A stretch of DNA of 42,931 nt from Phialocephala subalpina (lineage: Eukaryota > Ascomycota > Leotiomycetes > Helotiales > Mollisiaceae), in the NCBI GenBank assembly GCA_900073065.1, contig FJOG01000026.1, positions 966,485 through 1,009,415 of the forward strand, read 5' to 3'. Both the position numbers and the translations under genes were made by a program. The notes below the pieces were generated by a model. The model worked only from the letters and a program-made list of their open reading frames with translations. It was not told the origin of the DNA and made no database searches. Each line of letters starts with the position of its first letter. The first letter of the stretch is position 1. Positions 1 to 10,643 of this stretch are shown here, piece after piece.

Positions 1-543
1 GCTACGAATAGTCGCGGCCCGGGCGTGATACCGCGGTTGATGCAGTCTCGTATCTGAGCATCTGCTTCTTGCATTGATTCAGAGCTCAGGTCTCTATTTA
101 TCGTTAGTGCTAATTCATATATCGTGGGAGATGGCAAAGCATGTACGTACCGGCAAGTTGTATATCCCGAGAGCAATGCGGTGGTACAGTGGTTGACAGC
201 TCGAACTATTCTTTCTACAGCACTCTCATCGCGCTTCTGATTGAGCGATGGACGTTCGCTGTCCAAAGGTTAATACTGCACTTGAGAAACAAGGGTGAAC
301 TCCTTACTCGTAGGAATGTAGGAAGATGTGGGTGTGTGCATCGACAAAGCCTGGCATCACTATTTTGCCTCGCAAATCGATATCTCCCGATGTAACAATG
401 CTATTCAAGGATCCTGGTGTTCGCTTGCTGACCTCAACGATGAGTCCCGACACTGGGTCAACGGTGATGGAAACATCAGACACAAACAGTTTCTTCTGGG
501 GATCGAACAATGTCGATGTGTGAATAGTATACGGCGCTGCCAT
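1..543 (-). CDS. Amidohydrolase-superfamily metal-dependent hydrolase, 5' part only
   Basis: Partial gene that runs off the left edge. Seen: three exons at 308-543, 151-258 and 1-93, with two introns (49 and 57 nt). The second intron has a clear CTAAC branch site. Joined, they read continuously in one frame. Exon 1 holds the superfamily signature P-G-F-V-D-A-H-T-H, whose two histidines are the first metal ligands. It is followed by R-D-E-S...E-R-I-V-R-A-V-N-H-C and Y-T-T-C-R-D-L, then C-I-N-R-G-I-T-P-G-P-R-L-F-V-A, all typical of imidazolonepropionase/aryldialkylphosphatase-like cyclic amidohydrolases. Known of the family: hydrolysis of amide or related bonds at a one- or two-metal centre in a TIM barrel; these small-molecule hydrolases are usually cytosolic. 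The substrate cannot be inferred. No signal peptide is visible. The start ATG at 543 opens the long frame. The catalytic C-terminal half lies outside the window. Confidence 0.85.
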
Positions 544-1145
544 GTCTTATTTGGCGTCTCCCACGAAATTTGAGTGAACTTTGATTTGAAGGAGTCAGAT
601 CGATGAAAGCTGGCAACTCCTCGAAGGAGCTTCTGCTTTTACTATCTTACTGGTAATCGGACTGTGGAGTTGCAAAGGTCCTGCAATGCCTAAGGTTTGT
701 CAGCTTTCGTTATCGATTCTCAATACTCTTCTAATAACGGAATCCACGATCGCTCAAATCGGCAAAAGGACCGGATTGCTTGGAGGAGGACGGGGATGGG
801 GGACTCCCCCTAGCCCACAGCTCCTTTCAGCGCTGAAAGCCGACGCAGTGCGTTTTTCCATGAGGCGGATGTGTAATCAGGAAGATTTATCATCTTATGA
901 CGGGCGTTGGCGAGCGCGAGGATGCCAAGCTCGCTCTCGTCCGCATTGAGAGGGGTAGATAAGCGACCCCCTTTCGTTAGGCGAGGCACAAGGAAGGACG
1001 TGGAAAACCTACTAGAGATTGGCTAGAAGTCTTCTGATTGCACCTGCAGGATATTCCCCGACGATCCTGCCTCCTGCTTCTTGGATAGGCACTTTTCTTT
1101 CTACCAACCCTTTCGCTCTCTTCTACGTCTACCAGAGGTCGACTA
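544..1145. other. Intergenic, no gene seen
   Basis: Upstream of the amidohydrolase and downstream of the first transcription factor. No open frame shows protein-like composition. A G-rich/C-rich stretch near 790-825 ends in CTCCCCCTAG, which resembles the repeats at 20374 and 20432. Confidence 0.5.
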
Positions 1146-2990
1146 TCAGAGCATATTCCATAGCAACTCTATCAGACATTCCCATGCATCCACATACGCC
1201 GAACCGCTTTTCCAACGCGCTGCGAATGAAGCCAGCAGACTCGAAACCTTCATAGTGGGTCCCATCGCAACGCTCATTGCCATGTCTGCGAAGAACCGTT
1301 CTCCTGGCAATGCAGTGCGTCGTCCATGTATGACATAAGCAGCCCAAATTCCCCCAGCCTCGAGGAGTTTCTCAGCTGCCATCCAAAGACTGATGATCTT
1401 ACTGCTTCCATTGAGTTGAGCATAGCGATCAATGAAAGTCGATGCCGAGTTTGCTATGATGCCGAAAAGCTTCGATGAAGGTTCATCAAGGGTTCCACCG
1501 CACCAAAGGTCGGAGTCGGTGAAAAGAGGATGTAGAGCAATGTACAAGATTGCCAAAGACATGCTTGTATCCGAATACTGCGAGCTAACTTGCAATGTTG
1601 GGGGAATGAGACTTTCCAGGAACTCCTTCGATGGATTAGGGCAACCCTGAAACGCTTGCGATATTTTATACAAGTGGATTAGAATGTTGAGATCGTCGGA
1701 CATTGATGGTGGCGCAGAGGAATCTTCCACAATGGTTCCAAGTCGCACTGCGCATAGGCGAGAAGGACGTCCGAAATGCAATGCGGCGGAGCTATAGTAA
1801 GAGATCAGTAGTCCGCCTGGAAAGGGACTTGATGGCTTACCTCTCTAACTTCAAGAGCAGGAGTTCCAATCGTTGAAAGTCGCTTCCTGGACTTGAATTT
1901 CTCAGTCTCAAATAATCGAGAAATTGCTCCAAAGTCGAGGCGGCTCTCCCAAGCAATTCCCAAAGCTGGCCTGTTGGATTGATGAGTTCGCAAAGAGACA
2001 AAGCACATAAGGCTGTGCACGTCCATCTCATTGCTTCTACCTGATCTTCGAATGATGAAGCTCGCTGGGACAACTTCTGCACCTCTTCTCTGCAGCGAAT
2101 GGCTACAACGGACAAATTTGTATCCAAATCACGAGAGGCTAATGCTGTTGAGACAGCAAACACGACAGTCAACGCAAATGCACCTGGATCTTCTGTGTTG
2201 GAGCTGCTCCACTTGAGCGGATTCTCATACGATAGAAACGACCACTCTTGCTCTGCAGAAAAAATGTTGTACTCTGGTGAGACTACCTTCAAGTGATGCT
2301 CGATAATAGCTCGCTGTGTAGAACGCGGAACAAGATAATGAAGCTCTGATCTTCGCTGCTCATACGTGATGAAAAATAGTTTTGGTCGATGGAGATTCTG
2401 CTGTTGTATTAGCCGAGAAGGATCATCTGGGACCAGCTTCTTGGGAAGCTGCGCGTTGTTCGTGGAGTGCCAGTTGACTGCGCTTTTCAAGATTTGCTCC
2501 AAAAGCCGGGCCGAGCTTCCTGGACCAAGATACGCTGTGTTTTCAATAGACTGGAGATCATTACTATCCAATAGTGTCCCCAAATGATAGTCCTGGTCCA
2601 AAGTTTGTGCTGCATTCGAATCGCCGCATGAAATTGCGAAGCTGGCTTGGTCTTTGTCTGAAGCATCTTGTATTTCGACCCCGAGGTTCTGGACTTTTTG
2701 TTGAAGGGAATGGAGAGATAGCTTTAGTTCAGTTGAGCTGAGAATGCTATCTACAGGCGGTGGGAATATAGCACTAACCTGCAAGGAATCTCCAGACCGA
2801 GAGCGTCATCCCAAAACAGACATTCGGCATCTGCGACTCGACAATGCTTACAGGAAGGCAGTTTTAGATCACACTGCAAAACGGAGATTAGCATAAATTC
2901 TGCTCTAAATATCTGGTTTCGGATACTCCGCACTCTTATCCTTCTTTTGCGGCATCTGCTGCAAACTTGCAACGACATGCTGGATGGCAC
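1146..2990 (-). CDS. Zn(II)2Cys6 fungal transcription factor (TF1)
   Basis: Four exons: 2934-2990, 2779-2873, 1841-2737 and 1146-1791. They sum to 564 codons plus stop in one frame. The first intron interrupts the zinc cluster. Spliced, the N-terminus gives six cysteines at about residues 10, 13, 20, 27, 30 and 37, spaced C-x2-C-x6-C-x6-C-x2-C-x6-C with the basic C-R-K-R-R-I-R-C-D loop. That is the binuclear cluster that binds CGG-type half sites. A short predicted helix (L-H-S-L-Q-Q-K-V-Q-N-L) follows, as expected for a linker or dimerisation coil. The remaining ~480 residues are helical, leucine-rich and compatible with a fungal middle-homology region. The second intron (41 nt, acceptor near 2738) is the least certain junction. 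It is transcribed divergently from TF2. The regulated pathway is not evident; the adjacent amidohydrolase is a possible target by proximity only. Confidence 0.85.
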
Positions 2991-3310
2991 GTGCTAGAGT
3001 AAGTGTCTGTTGATGGTTAGTATTTCGGCCAAGGGAAAAACGAATGTTTCTAGGCTTGAGGATTGTCCCTTAGAATTTGATGAGCAATTCAGTGAAGGTT
3101 GAGGGAAATCATATTGCTTCTATGCGGTCGGGTCTGCCTTTCTCCGAGTTCGATTGGATGCATTTGTAAGCTCGGTATTGAAAACGTCATAGAAGCGACA
3201 TACCACCTTTGCGACACACTTGACAAGCAAATATCATAACAACAACAACCTTAATTTCCTAGGCGTCTTCTGTGTGGTTATGCACGACCTTTTATTTGAC
3301 AGGTTTCATT
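2991..3310. promoter_or_regulatory. Shared divergent promoter of the two Zn2Cys6 genes
   Basis: A 320-bp spacer between the ATGs of two divergently transcribed zinc-cluster genes. No other gene fits. A CAA-rich stretch lies at about 3238-3250. No certain TATA box or CGG palindrome is called. Confidence 0.5.
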
Positions 3311-5575
3311 ATGAGTGGTAGCATACCAAGTCAATCGAAAAAGCGCAGGTACAGCAAAGCATGTGCAAGGTGTCGCAAAAGGAAAATAAGAGTAACAAAA
3401 ACGCCTCTCAAAGTCTTAGTATCCACCTAGCTAATAATTTTACAAGTGTGATTTTCAATTTCCAACCTGTGGAGCATGTTCGACAGCTGATGCCACATGC
3501 GTGGGCTTTGACTCCATTCACGGGACCGACAAACCTCGAAGCACTGTCTCACACCTCGAAGAGGAGGTTGCTCGACTGGAAATTGAGCTGCAGCGTATCA
3601 AGAGCCAAAATAATGGTGTCTCGGTGTCAGAATCTGCTAACGTAGCAGTGGAAAGATTGACCACGTCTTTGGCTGTGGCCATTGTCGAACCAGGAGGCAT
3701 CTCCCAGAAACCAGGACGTTTTCTTGCCCTCAACACACCATTTTTTTTGCTGCATCTCCAGTGCCGTATCTCAGCAGCAAGCCCTCGAGGTTTCTCAAGA
3801 CAGGAAAAGGGGTCGAGCTTCCACCTGGTCCCATTACTATCTCTTCAATCCCCCGTCAGGTTGTTAACACCATGTTGAAACATTATTGTGAGATATACAG
3901 GCCACAATATCCGGCAATCGAAGAGTCTGACTTGTACGACTCTTGTGAGAGGGTTTATAACAATCACGATCCCTCAGACTTTGACTTCTTTTGCGTTCAC
4001 ATCTCATTGGCAATAAGCGTTCGTACATAGCTTCCGGATGACATACACATCTAACGTTTTTAGACGAGCACACTCATGTACAAAGATGAAGTAAGAGCTA
4101 CTACCGCTGCTTGTGGCTTCTGGGCCACCGCCGTGGCTCATCTTGGTCAAGTCGGCTTAGCGAATGCATGGGAACGGTTGCAAGCATTACAGCTTCTTAC
4201 TCACTACGGCTTTCTAAATCCAAAGGACGTGGATATCAGCAGATGTGCAGCAGCGGCTAGCAGACTTTGTTTTCAACTGGGATTGCATCAGGAATTGCCC
4301 CACTCGGCGAAAATCAAGCTGGATTCTTCAACACTCAATACCAGAAGGAGACTGCTGTGGCATTCATATAGCATGGATTGGTATGTGATGATTCTTGTTG
4401 AGTGGAAAGTGTACGTCTAACAAATTTCCTAGTGCATTTAATACGATTTCTTGCCGACCTTTCTTGTGGCCTCCATCTATTTCTCCAGCTAAGGTAACCT
4501 TAGTACCCTTAAAAGTAAGGATAGAAGCTGATCAAGGTAGTTCCCGGATTGTTACTTGCAACCTTCCCCAACTCTCCATGTTTGGACACTGAGACAGATT
4601 GAATCCGAAGTAACGTTGACCTTGTACTATCCTTCCCTGGCTCCCGTGGAGATTCTCACGGATACTTCCCTGAAGGAGTGGATTATGCGCGTGCATGAAC
4701 GCCTCAATAAGTGGCATCAAGTGGTTCATCAAAGCATGAATCTTACAGAAAAGCTCGAATTTCATGAGCTGCATTACCAGGTTCAGCTTTTGAGGCTGAA
4801 CCGGCCTTCCCCGCGCTGCCCAGTCCCATCAATGGAGATGTGTAAGAAAGCTCTAAAAGCTTCCATCGATCTGATAAAAGAGTTCAGCATTATTGATCGG
4901 CTGGGAAAGCTTTTCTATCTGTGGCATGCAGCTTATTATCTGGTCGAGTCAGGTGTTTGCCTGCTGGCATCGGTTTTGACAGGGATGGAATGTCCGGATC
5001 CAGCACTCACGCACCTCCAGGGGGAAGATATCGGGATCTTGGTGAGATACATTAAGACCTTCCCATTCCTACTTCGGAAAATATCCCGCCGCTGGCCAAT
5101 TATTGGCTGCCATACCTCCGCACTGGACGTCATTTCCCTTTCAGTCTTGGAGAAAGTACAAAGCTGGGCGGCTGGTGCAATGCCAAGCAGTTCCGATCTC
5201 AATTCTTTGAAAGACAAACTCAACTGTTACTCAAGATTCTCGCCATTTCCCACGTCCACGAAGAAGCCTCCTGGAGAGGTTGACATCGAGACAAGAGAGA
5301 ATGAACTCATTCCAGTGCAAGAGGACGACAGTGTCCCAATGAACTTTCAAAACTCAACGAATTTAATGTCGATCAATCCTGAGTTCGTTGACACTCAGCT
5401 ACCTGCAGAATACAACTTTCCGATCCTTCCAGATCTTTACGGCATTGATGGGGGCGATGCGCTCTCATGGGACTTTGCCGGGATGAACTCCGAGGAAATC
5501 TTCGCTGCTTTGCTTGATGGAGGGGAAAGCGACCTGTCTCAGAATCCACAATCCTCCCTGTTTGATGGCTCTTAG
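3311..5575 (+). CDS. Zn(II)2Cys6 fungal transcription factor (TF2), one-base frameshift
   Basis: Exons 3311-3391, 3447-4018, 4064-4380, 4433-4493 and 4541-5575. After splicing the first intron, cysteines fall at residues 18, 21, 28, 35, 38 and 45 (C-A-R-C-R-K-R-K-I-R-C-D). They are followed by a coiled region (S-H-L-E-E-E-V-A-R-L-E-I-E-L) and a fungal-specific regulatory middle region with the Y-L-S-S-K-P...Y-C-E-I-Y-R-P-Q-Y-P and R-L-Q-A-L-Q-L-L-T-H-Y segments. The C-terminus is acidic and ends in an E-E-I-F-A-A-L-L-D-type activation-like stretch. With one extra base in exon 2 the whole gene would be 688 codons. As read, the T tract at 3741-3748 has eight T, and the frame on the other side needs nine (or six). 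Exon 2 is 572 nt, one short of the length that keeps every later junction in phase. Either a recent null allele or a homopolymer sequencing error. DNA-binding nuclear regulator by family; target unknown. Confidence 0.8.
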
Positions 5576-5947
5576 ATACTTCCCGGAGTAGACTAGTGAC
5601 TGGAGCGGCCTGCAAGCTTTTCCTTGACACATTCCTCACTTCGGTTCAATCACTTGATTTCTTGGTATACAAATACTGATCCAGTATCGCTATGGCACAT
5701 CCTGCAACAGCATTCAAATGGCGGTCAGTCCAACCGAAAGAAATGTTAAGTAGGAAATAAAAAGCGTACTCTGCAAGATGATCACTGCTCTGATAGTGTG
5801 GTCCATCTAGAGGGATGATGATCAATGATTCTAGGACATCCGCTTCTGATTTCGTCTGATCCTAACGACTTTGAAAAAGTTAGTCAAAGACGGCATTCAA
5901 TTGCATATCCTATGTGCCTTTATTCCCCTTCAACCACTCCCGTACTC
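5576..5947. other. Intergenic between convergent genes
   Basis: Lies between the 3' ends of TF2 (plus) and the first F-box-like paralogue (minus). Nothing coding is seen. Confidence 0.5.
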
Positions 5948-6507
5948 CTATTGAGGTACAGAAGGACCAGTCAGTGTGAAACCGTCTTCGGCCAGCAAAT
6001 GAGAATACCGTCCAGCATGTAGCTTTCTATGGCAAGGATTCCATTTCGATAATCCATTCACCCACATCTTTGTACTGCCGAAAATAATTAGGCAAAGGAG
6101 CTCTCTGTACCAATCTGCTATCCGGCCATCGAAGCCATAACGGGAGTCGGTTGAGGGACATAACATCTGTGACAGGATCTCCTGGTAAAGCAGAATACCC
6201 ACACGAACCCAGTGTCCACAATCTCCAGCCTCGATACACCTGGCGTTATGAACGATGATCTTGTTGCCGACGTAGTGCTCCTTGTAGACGTTGTAAAACT
6301 TGACACAAGTTGCGCCAAGAATTCGTTGATTTGCGGGGCCGAGGTTATCGAAGATGTTCATGAGTAGTTCTTGTGTAGGCTTGGTGACTATGAGGCTATT
6401 TTGTGCCGGTAATTACGGTCAGCAAACTGGTCTGTGAGAGGTGTGCCTAGAACCGTACCTCGCTGAATACAATTCCTCTCATTCTCTTGTTGTTGATTGA
6501 CATCCAT
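5948..6507 (-). CDS. F-box-like array paralogue 1 (short)
   Basis: Two exons: 6459-6507 and 5948-6387 (162 codons). The intron has donor CGA-G|GTACGG and acceptor CATAG|TC, giving the family's phase-1 junction and residues R-V. The F-box-like core follows: E-L-L-M-N-I-F-D-N-L-G-P-A-N-Q-R-I-L-G-A-T-C, then F-Y-N-V-Y-K-E-H-Y and Y-Q-E-I-L-S, which match the other members. The segment before the core is shorter than in sisters (the usual S-L-V-x-K-L-P is compressed), and the C-terminal G-K-A-V-L-E motif is not clear, so this copy may be drifting. An alternative upstream reading of the acceptor would restore S-L-I-V-T-K but breaks the frame. Presumed role by family: Skp1-binding adaptor; unproven. 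Confidence 0.6.
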
Positions 6508-6733
6508 TTCGTTGATGGACTCGACTGGGGGACCTGGGCTAGCAAAGTTTAACACTATGGCTTTCGGGGGTGGAGAAATTTCTCTGGCGGACTCGGTGTC
6601 TTGATATAAGTGTAGTCGCGAGCACGTTGGAAAGGCTTCGTAAGGAAGGGAACGAAGCTAAGTGCGGCCTAGTCCTCGAGCCGAAGACCTGCGATTAGCT
6701 GATGGGACATCCCGTGCAGTCTAATCACGAGAT

Positions 6734-6963
6734 TTATTCAAATTGAGCGGGTACTGCAAGACAAAGCGTTAGGAGTTCTCGCAGGATGTTCGTGACCGAG
6801 AAGCTTTCTTGCTCAGGTAAAAGAAATGTTAGCATAGTTGTGCGCAAGAAATATGTGGCAACGTACCTCATTCCTTCATCTTCGCCGAATTTGCTTGATC
6901 GTTGATGATCTCCATGATCGTGTAGGTCTCGATTGGAATCACTGAGCTAATCGGAGGTGCCAT
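6734..6963 (-). pseudogene. Relic of an F-box-like array paralogue
   Basis: A possible exon 1 begins at ATG 6963 and ends A-K-M-K-E, a TGA codon, then G|GTACGT at 6866, exactly where sisters have CGA-G|GT. After an intron with a GCTAAC branch site, an acceptor near 6810 opens a stretch reading E-S-F-S-V-T-N-I-L-R-E-L-L-T-L. This aligns by eye with the S-S-L-V-T-K-L-P-x-E-L-L of paralogues, then decays to TAA at 6734. The conserved G-A-T-C core and C-terminus are missing. Inference from short matches. Confidence 0.35.
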
Positions 6964-7398
6964 GGTCACATTGACAAGTTGCAACATTGTCGGATTTCCA
7001 TCTGGATCTTGAACTCCGGAAAGTGTTTGTTTCAGGGAAGGCTTCGGAGCTAAGAACCAAGAGGATAGACTCAATCGACAGGGCGGGGTGCATCCACCAG
7101 TCCTTTTGATGACGTGAAGCCTTGGGAATGCGCTGAATGCCAATCAGAACGCGAAAGGTGGAAAGATGGAAGGGTAAATCAATAGCGTCTCGTATAGATC
7201 TTCTTCATAATATGGCAAGAGCACAGTTGAGCGATGGTGTCAAGGAAAGGTTTATAATGGGATACAAGTACATTTCATTTGGCATTCAGAATGGAGTGAT
7301 GCGCAGCGGCGACTCGTTGGATAGGAGCCTTTTCTATTTTCCCCACGGACGTCCCCCGACCCCCAGAAATTGCATATTAATCCTTGATATGCAGTCAA

Positions 7399-8021
7399 TC
7401 ATATCTCCCAGAATGCCTTGCCTGCAGACTTTACTTGCATAGAGGAGCCATGGAACCTTGCGAACAGAATACCCTCCGACAATTTTTTGACTCTGCTTGT
7501 GTACTCGATCATTCGCGCGTTCTTCTTTGGCGGCTTCTCGAAACGACCCCATGGTGTTTGTGTCTTTCACGCCTGGTTCCGCATCTCTCTGGCATCGTCC
7601 TCCCTGGCGTCCTCGTCCATCACAGATTGAGGGCAGATCCACTTTGATAGGATGTCCTGGTATGCTCGTGTACCGGCTAGGAGTGGTCTTCGGGGGTTCG
7701 CTGCCTCATTGAGATTGATGCCGATTTTCTTCTCGTAGTAGTATGCTTTGTACGTCTCGTAGAGCTTGACACAGGTAGAACCGAGTAGTCGACGTCCCGC
7801 TGGACCCAGCGCCTCGAAGATTTGTAGAAGAAGCTCGATTGGAAGAGTGACGAGGAGGGTAGTCTGTTCGACTTTGCGAGACGTTAGCTAGATATTAAGT
7901 TGGTAGAGTGAAACGCCATACCTCGTTGCGCACCTGCTTGCTCGATCTGCAATTTGCTCAGATTTGCGGACAAGGCCTCTTCTTCCGTCGTTGATCCGCA
8001 TGTTTGATTGAGGTCAGCCAT
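7399..8021 (-). pseudogene. F-box-like array paralogue 2, in-frame TGA
   Basis: Exons 7922-8021 and 7399-7871, joined at CGA-G|GTATGG...AAAG|TC (phase 1). They give 191 codons including the final stop. The N-terminus has M-A-D-L-N-Q, and the core is L-P-I-E-L-L-L-Q-I-F-E-A-L-G-P-A-G-R-R-L-L-G-S-T-C. Next comes Y-Q-D-I-L-S-K-W-I-C-P, and the C-terminus is S-A-G-K-A-F-W-E-I, which matches paralogue 6 (G-V-W-E-I). One TGA at 7567-7569 interrupts the frame after R-N-Q-A. Coding character and family motifs resume in the same frame beyond it, so this looks like a single nonsense change (CGA or TGG origin). If translated, the product would be truncated to about 100 residues but keep the F-box-like part. 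Confidence 0.75.
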
Positions 8022-8778
8022 GGTGGTGATTATTTGCGACGGAGTGTATTGGTGATGCGGAGTTCCTGACTGAACAAAGTGTTGGAAAAGGTCGGGTGTA
8101 TTCAGGAATCCGGAGTGTTGACGACTTCACGACCTGGAAGGATCCGGGCTGGAAATGTTTCCCCCTAAATGGTCGCCCCACTTCGCTTCCGATACCTGAA
8201 TAGGTAAGGCGCAAACGGTGCCGTTCCCTCGCCCTTCCGTTCTTGAAATGCCGTGTTACAGCGATTGTTTATCCAAACTTGAGAAAAGTCGCACCATTCT
8301 GAAGCTCGTACTCTGACGATCAATTTCCATGCCTGGTTAAGGAATTTCAGTGTTAGGGTATAGATAGGGCTATAAGAGGCGCCGAAAATGCCGCAATACC
8401 ATAAAAAACCAAAATCGAGAATGTTCTTCTACAGTGGACTCTGATACGGGTGCTCTTGACCTTGATCCAAGGGGTCTACAAGCTCTATGTACCGTAGACA
8501 AAGCAGCTGAGAGGCTGGACGAGACTGGGAAAGCTGCAATGCCATCAAAATTCTGGTTCCGCGGAGTTTTCTTTCTAATATAGTTTCATGATGTGGATTC
8601 GTGCTGACGACGATCAAAAGAATCGTCTACCGATCCCAATAGCACGATGGAATTATGTGGGAGTTCGGTAGTCCATTCTGCAGACGATTGGAATAATAGA
8701 GTACATCACATCGTTACTTTTGCATGAGAGACTCTATGGTTCGGCTTCCGCCACTGCCCTCCAGCGTCCATGTTGATC
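8022..8778. other. Spacer between paralogues 2 and 3
   Basis: No credible gene. The short minus frame at 8429-8617 has no family motif. The sequence nearest 8021 is the likely promoter of paralogue 2. Confidence 0.5.
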
Positions 8779-9504
8779 TCAGAATGCCCTAGTACTTTTC
8801 TTGACCCTCTTCTTTACGGGCAAGATCGGCCTCCCATAGAGCTCTAAGACAGCCTTGCCACCATAAGGAATCTGTATAGGGGCCGATATCTTCATCTTCG
8901 CGTTTCGCTTCCTATACAGCAACCACATTCCATGTCCTTCATCCTTGTGTTGATCCAGTATCCAACCCAACCAGTAGCTCTTATCCCTCTTCTGCTTTGT
9001 TGGCAGATTCATGAAAGGCCAGTATGACTGCATCATCCTGGTCTGCTCGGCTTCTTCTTTCGTGACAATGCCTTCTCGGGGAATCAACCAGTTCGTCAAG
9101 ATGTTGTAAAATCGTCGAGTGTCTGGGAGGCCTCGCTCTGCTGATGAAGCTTCGTTGTAATGGACAGCTATCTGCTTGTTGTAGAAGTGGGATTTGTAGA
9201 TATCGTAGAAGGAGCTGCAGGCCGCGCCTAAGATTCTGCGGCTGGCTGGGCCCAGGTTCTCGAAGATGAGGTAGTGGATATCGAAAGGGAGCTTCTTTAG
9301 AAGTGAGGTTGCTTGGTTGACTGGCATACTGATTAGCTGAGGTTGCGTTTGAAGCAATGTAGGTTACATACCTTGTCGCTGTAATTCTTTCTCATTCTCT
9401 CCATCGCAGGTCTCAGCGGTTTCTGATTCGCTCAGGGATAGCGTTCCAAGGATGAGTTCGGTGTGTACAGATTGATCTGTATCCGCTGTCGGTATGTCTG
9501 CCAT
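8779..9504 (-). CDS. F-box-like array paralogue 3 (intact)
   Basis: Exons 9372-9504 and 8779-9320 make 224 codons plus stop. The intron is phase 1 with GTATGT and AGCTAATC. The first 44 residues are acidic/polar and variable, ending E-N-E-K-E-L-Q-R-Q. The F-box-like core (about 51-95) reads L-L-K-K-L-P-F-D-I-H-Y-L-I-F-E-N-L-G-P-A-S-R-R-I-L-G-A-A-C, followed by F-Y-D-I-Y-K-S-H-F. A W-L-I-P motif lies in the middle and a G-G-K-A-V-L-E-L strand near 198-205, then a basic tail. No membrane segment or signal peptide. By analogy the N-terminal helices would dock on Skp1 and the C-terminal part would bind a substrate; this is inference because the F-box is divergent. It serves as the reference copy for judging damaged neighbours. 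Confidence 0.8.
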
Positions 9505-9961
9505 GATGGTGGGATACAGTAGAGAGGAAGTCAGGATTAAAAAATGCGAAGTAGTAAATGTTAGTCTCTAGAGTCGGCACAGGGACATTGAAGACTTGGA
9601 TGATGCGGTCCTCGGCATAGATAGGACGATAAGGTAGTGAATGGTGTGGCGTGATTCGGAGGTGAATTTGTGAGATGGTAAGTTTTTCCAAGGGGAGTCA
9701 CTATATTGGTTCTCACATTTCTTACCAGAAACTGACAGTTGGGGAGGAATTAATTACCAGGTTGAGGTCAACTTGAGGCAAAAGTTTTTCACAGAGAGTG
9801 CGGGGAACACTGAGTCATGTTTCATCTGGTGGAAGAGGAGGATTCATTGCAAACCTGGTCTTTTTCGGTGAAAAAGTTACGATGTTGAGGACTTGACAGC
9901 TGCAGTTGTACTGTACTTCCTATCCTCTACGACCGCCCCGCAAAGCCCGCCAGCTACAGTC
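9505..9961. other. Spacer between paralogues 3 and 4
   Basis: No credible gene seen; it includes the presumed promoter of paralogue 3 and the 3' flank of paralogue 4. Confidence 0.45.
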
Positions 9962-10643
9962 TCATAGCCCGTTTGTTGAAGGAATATGTACCTCCAAGGC
10001 AGCCTTTCCACCCCAATCGATCAATCTTGGTATGATTGACTCATCGTGCTTTCTGTCGGTATTTCTTCCCGTTCTCTCCTTTGGCGGAAGCCAGTCCTTG
10101 CATATGCTAATGACCTGCATGAGCCACTTCCTCTTGCGCTTCTCACGATTCTCGAACGACCGATATTCTCCGATGGTGACGTATGTAGGAACCAACCAAT
10201 TGCAAAGAATCGTGCGGTATGACGAAGTACCCAGAGAACCCCGTCCATGTGTAAGTATCTCCAATAGTTCGACGACGATCTTCTCCTCGTGGTACTTTTG
10301 CTTATAAAGCTCGTGAAAGGCGGTGCATGTTGAGCCGAGGATGCATCGACCAGCAGATCCTAACTTGTCGAAGATTTCGAGGTGGATTTCGGGTGGGAGT
10401 TTCTTGACTAAGCTGCTGCCTTGCTGGACTTCAAGAAGTGTTAGCGGATGGTTTGACGGGGGATAACGTGTTTGCCCTACCTCGCTCAGGCCTTTGTTGC
10501 GGCTCGATGTTTTTTTCCTCAACTTCGGAGCGCGTCTTGCGGACGGCATTTTCGTTGACGAAAGCATTCTCATTGGCGACGGCGCTCTCGTGGGCGAAAG
10601 CCGTGTCTTTCAAGACGGCTGTGGTAGGCGTGTAGTCTGTCAT
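9962..10643 (-). CDS. F-box-like array paralogue 4 (intact)
   Basis: Exons 10481-10643 and 9962-10428, 209 codons plus stop. The intron runs CGA-G|GTAGGG to GCTAAC...GAAG|TC, the family junction. Exon 1 (about 54 residues) is alanine/glutamate/asparagine-rich with near-repeats H-E-S-A-V, N-E-N-A-F and N-E-N-A-V. The core starts near residue 59 (S-S-L-V-K-K-L-P-P-E-I-H-L-E-I-F-D-K-L-G), one of the best F-box-like matches in the array. It is followed by R-C-I-L-G-S-T-C and Y-R-T-I-L-C-N-W-L-V-P. A basic helix W-L-M-Q-V-I-S-I-C-K-D-W precedes the terminal W-G-G-K-A-A-L-E-V. No lesion seen. Confidence 0.8.
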
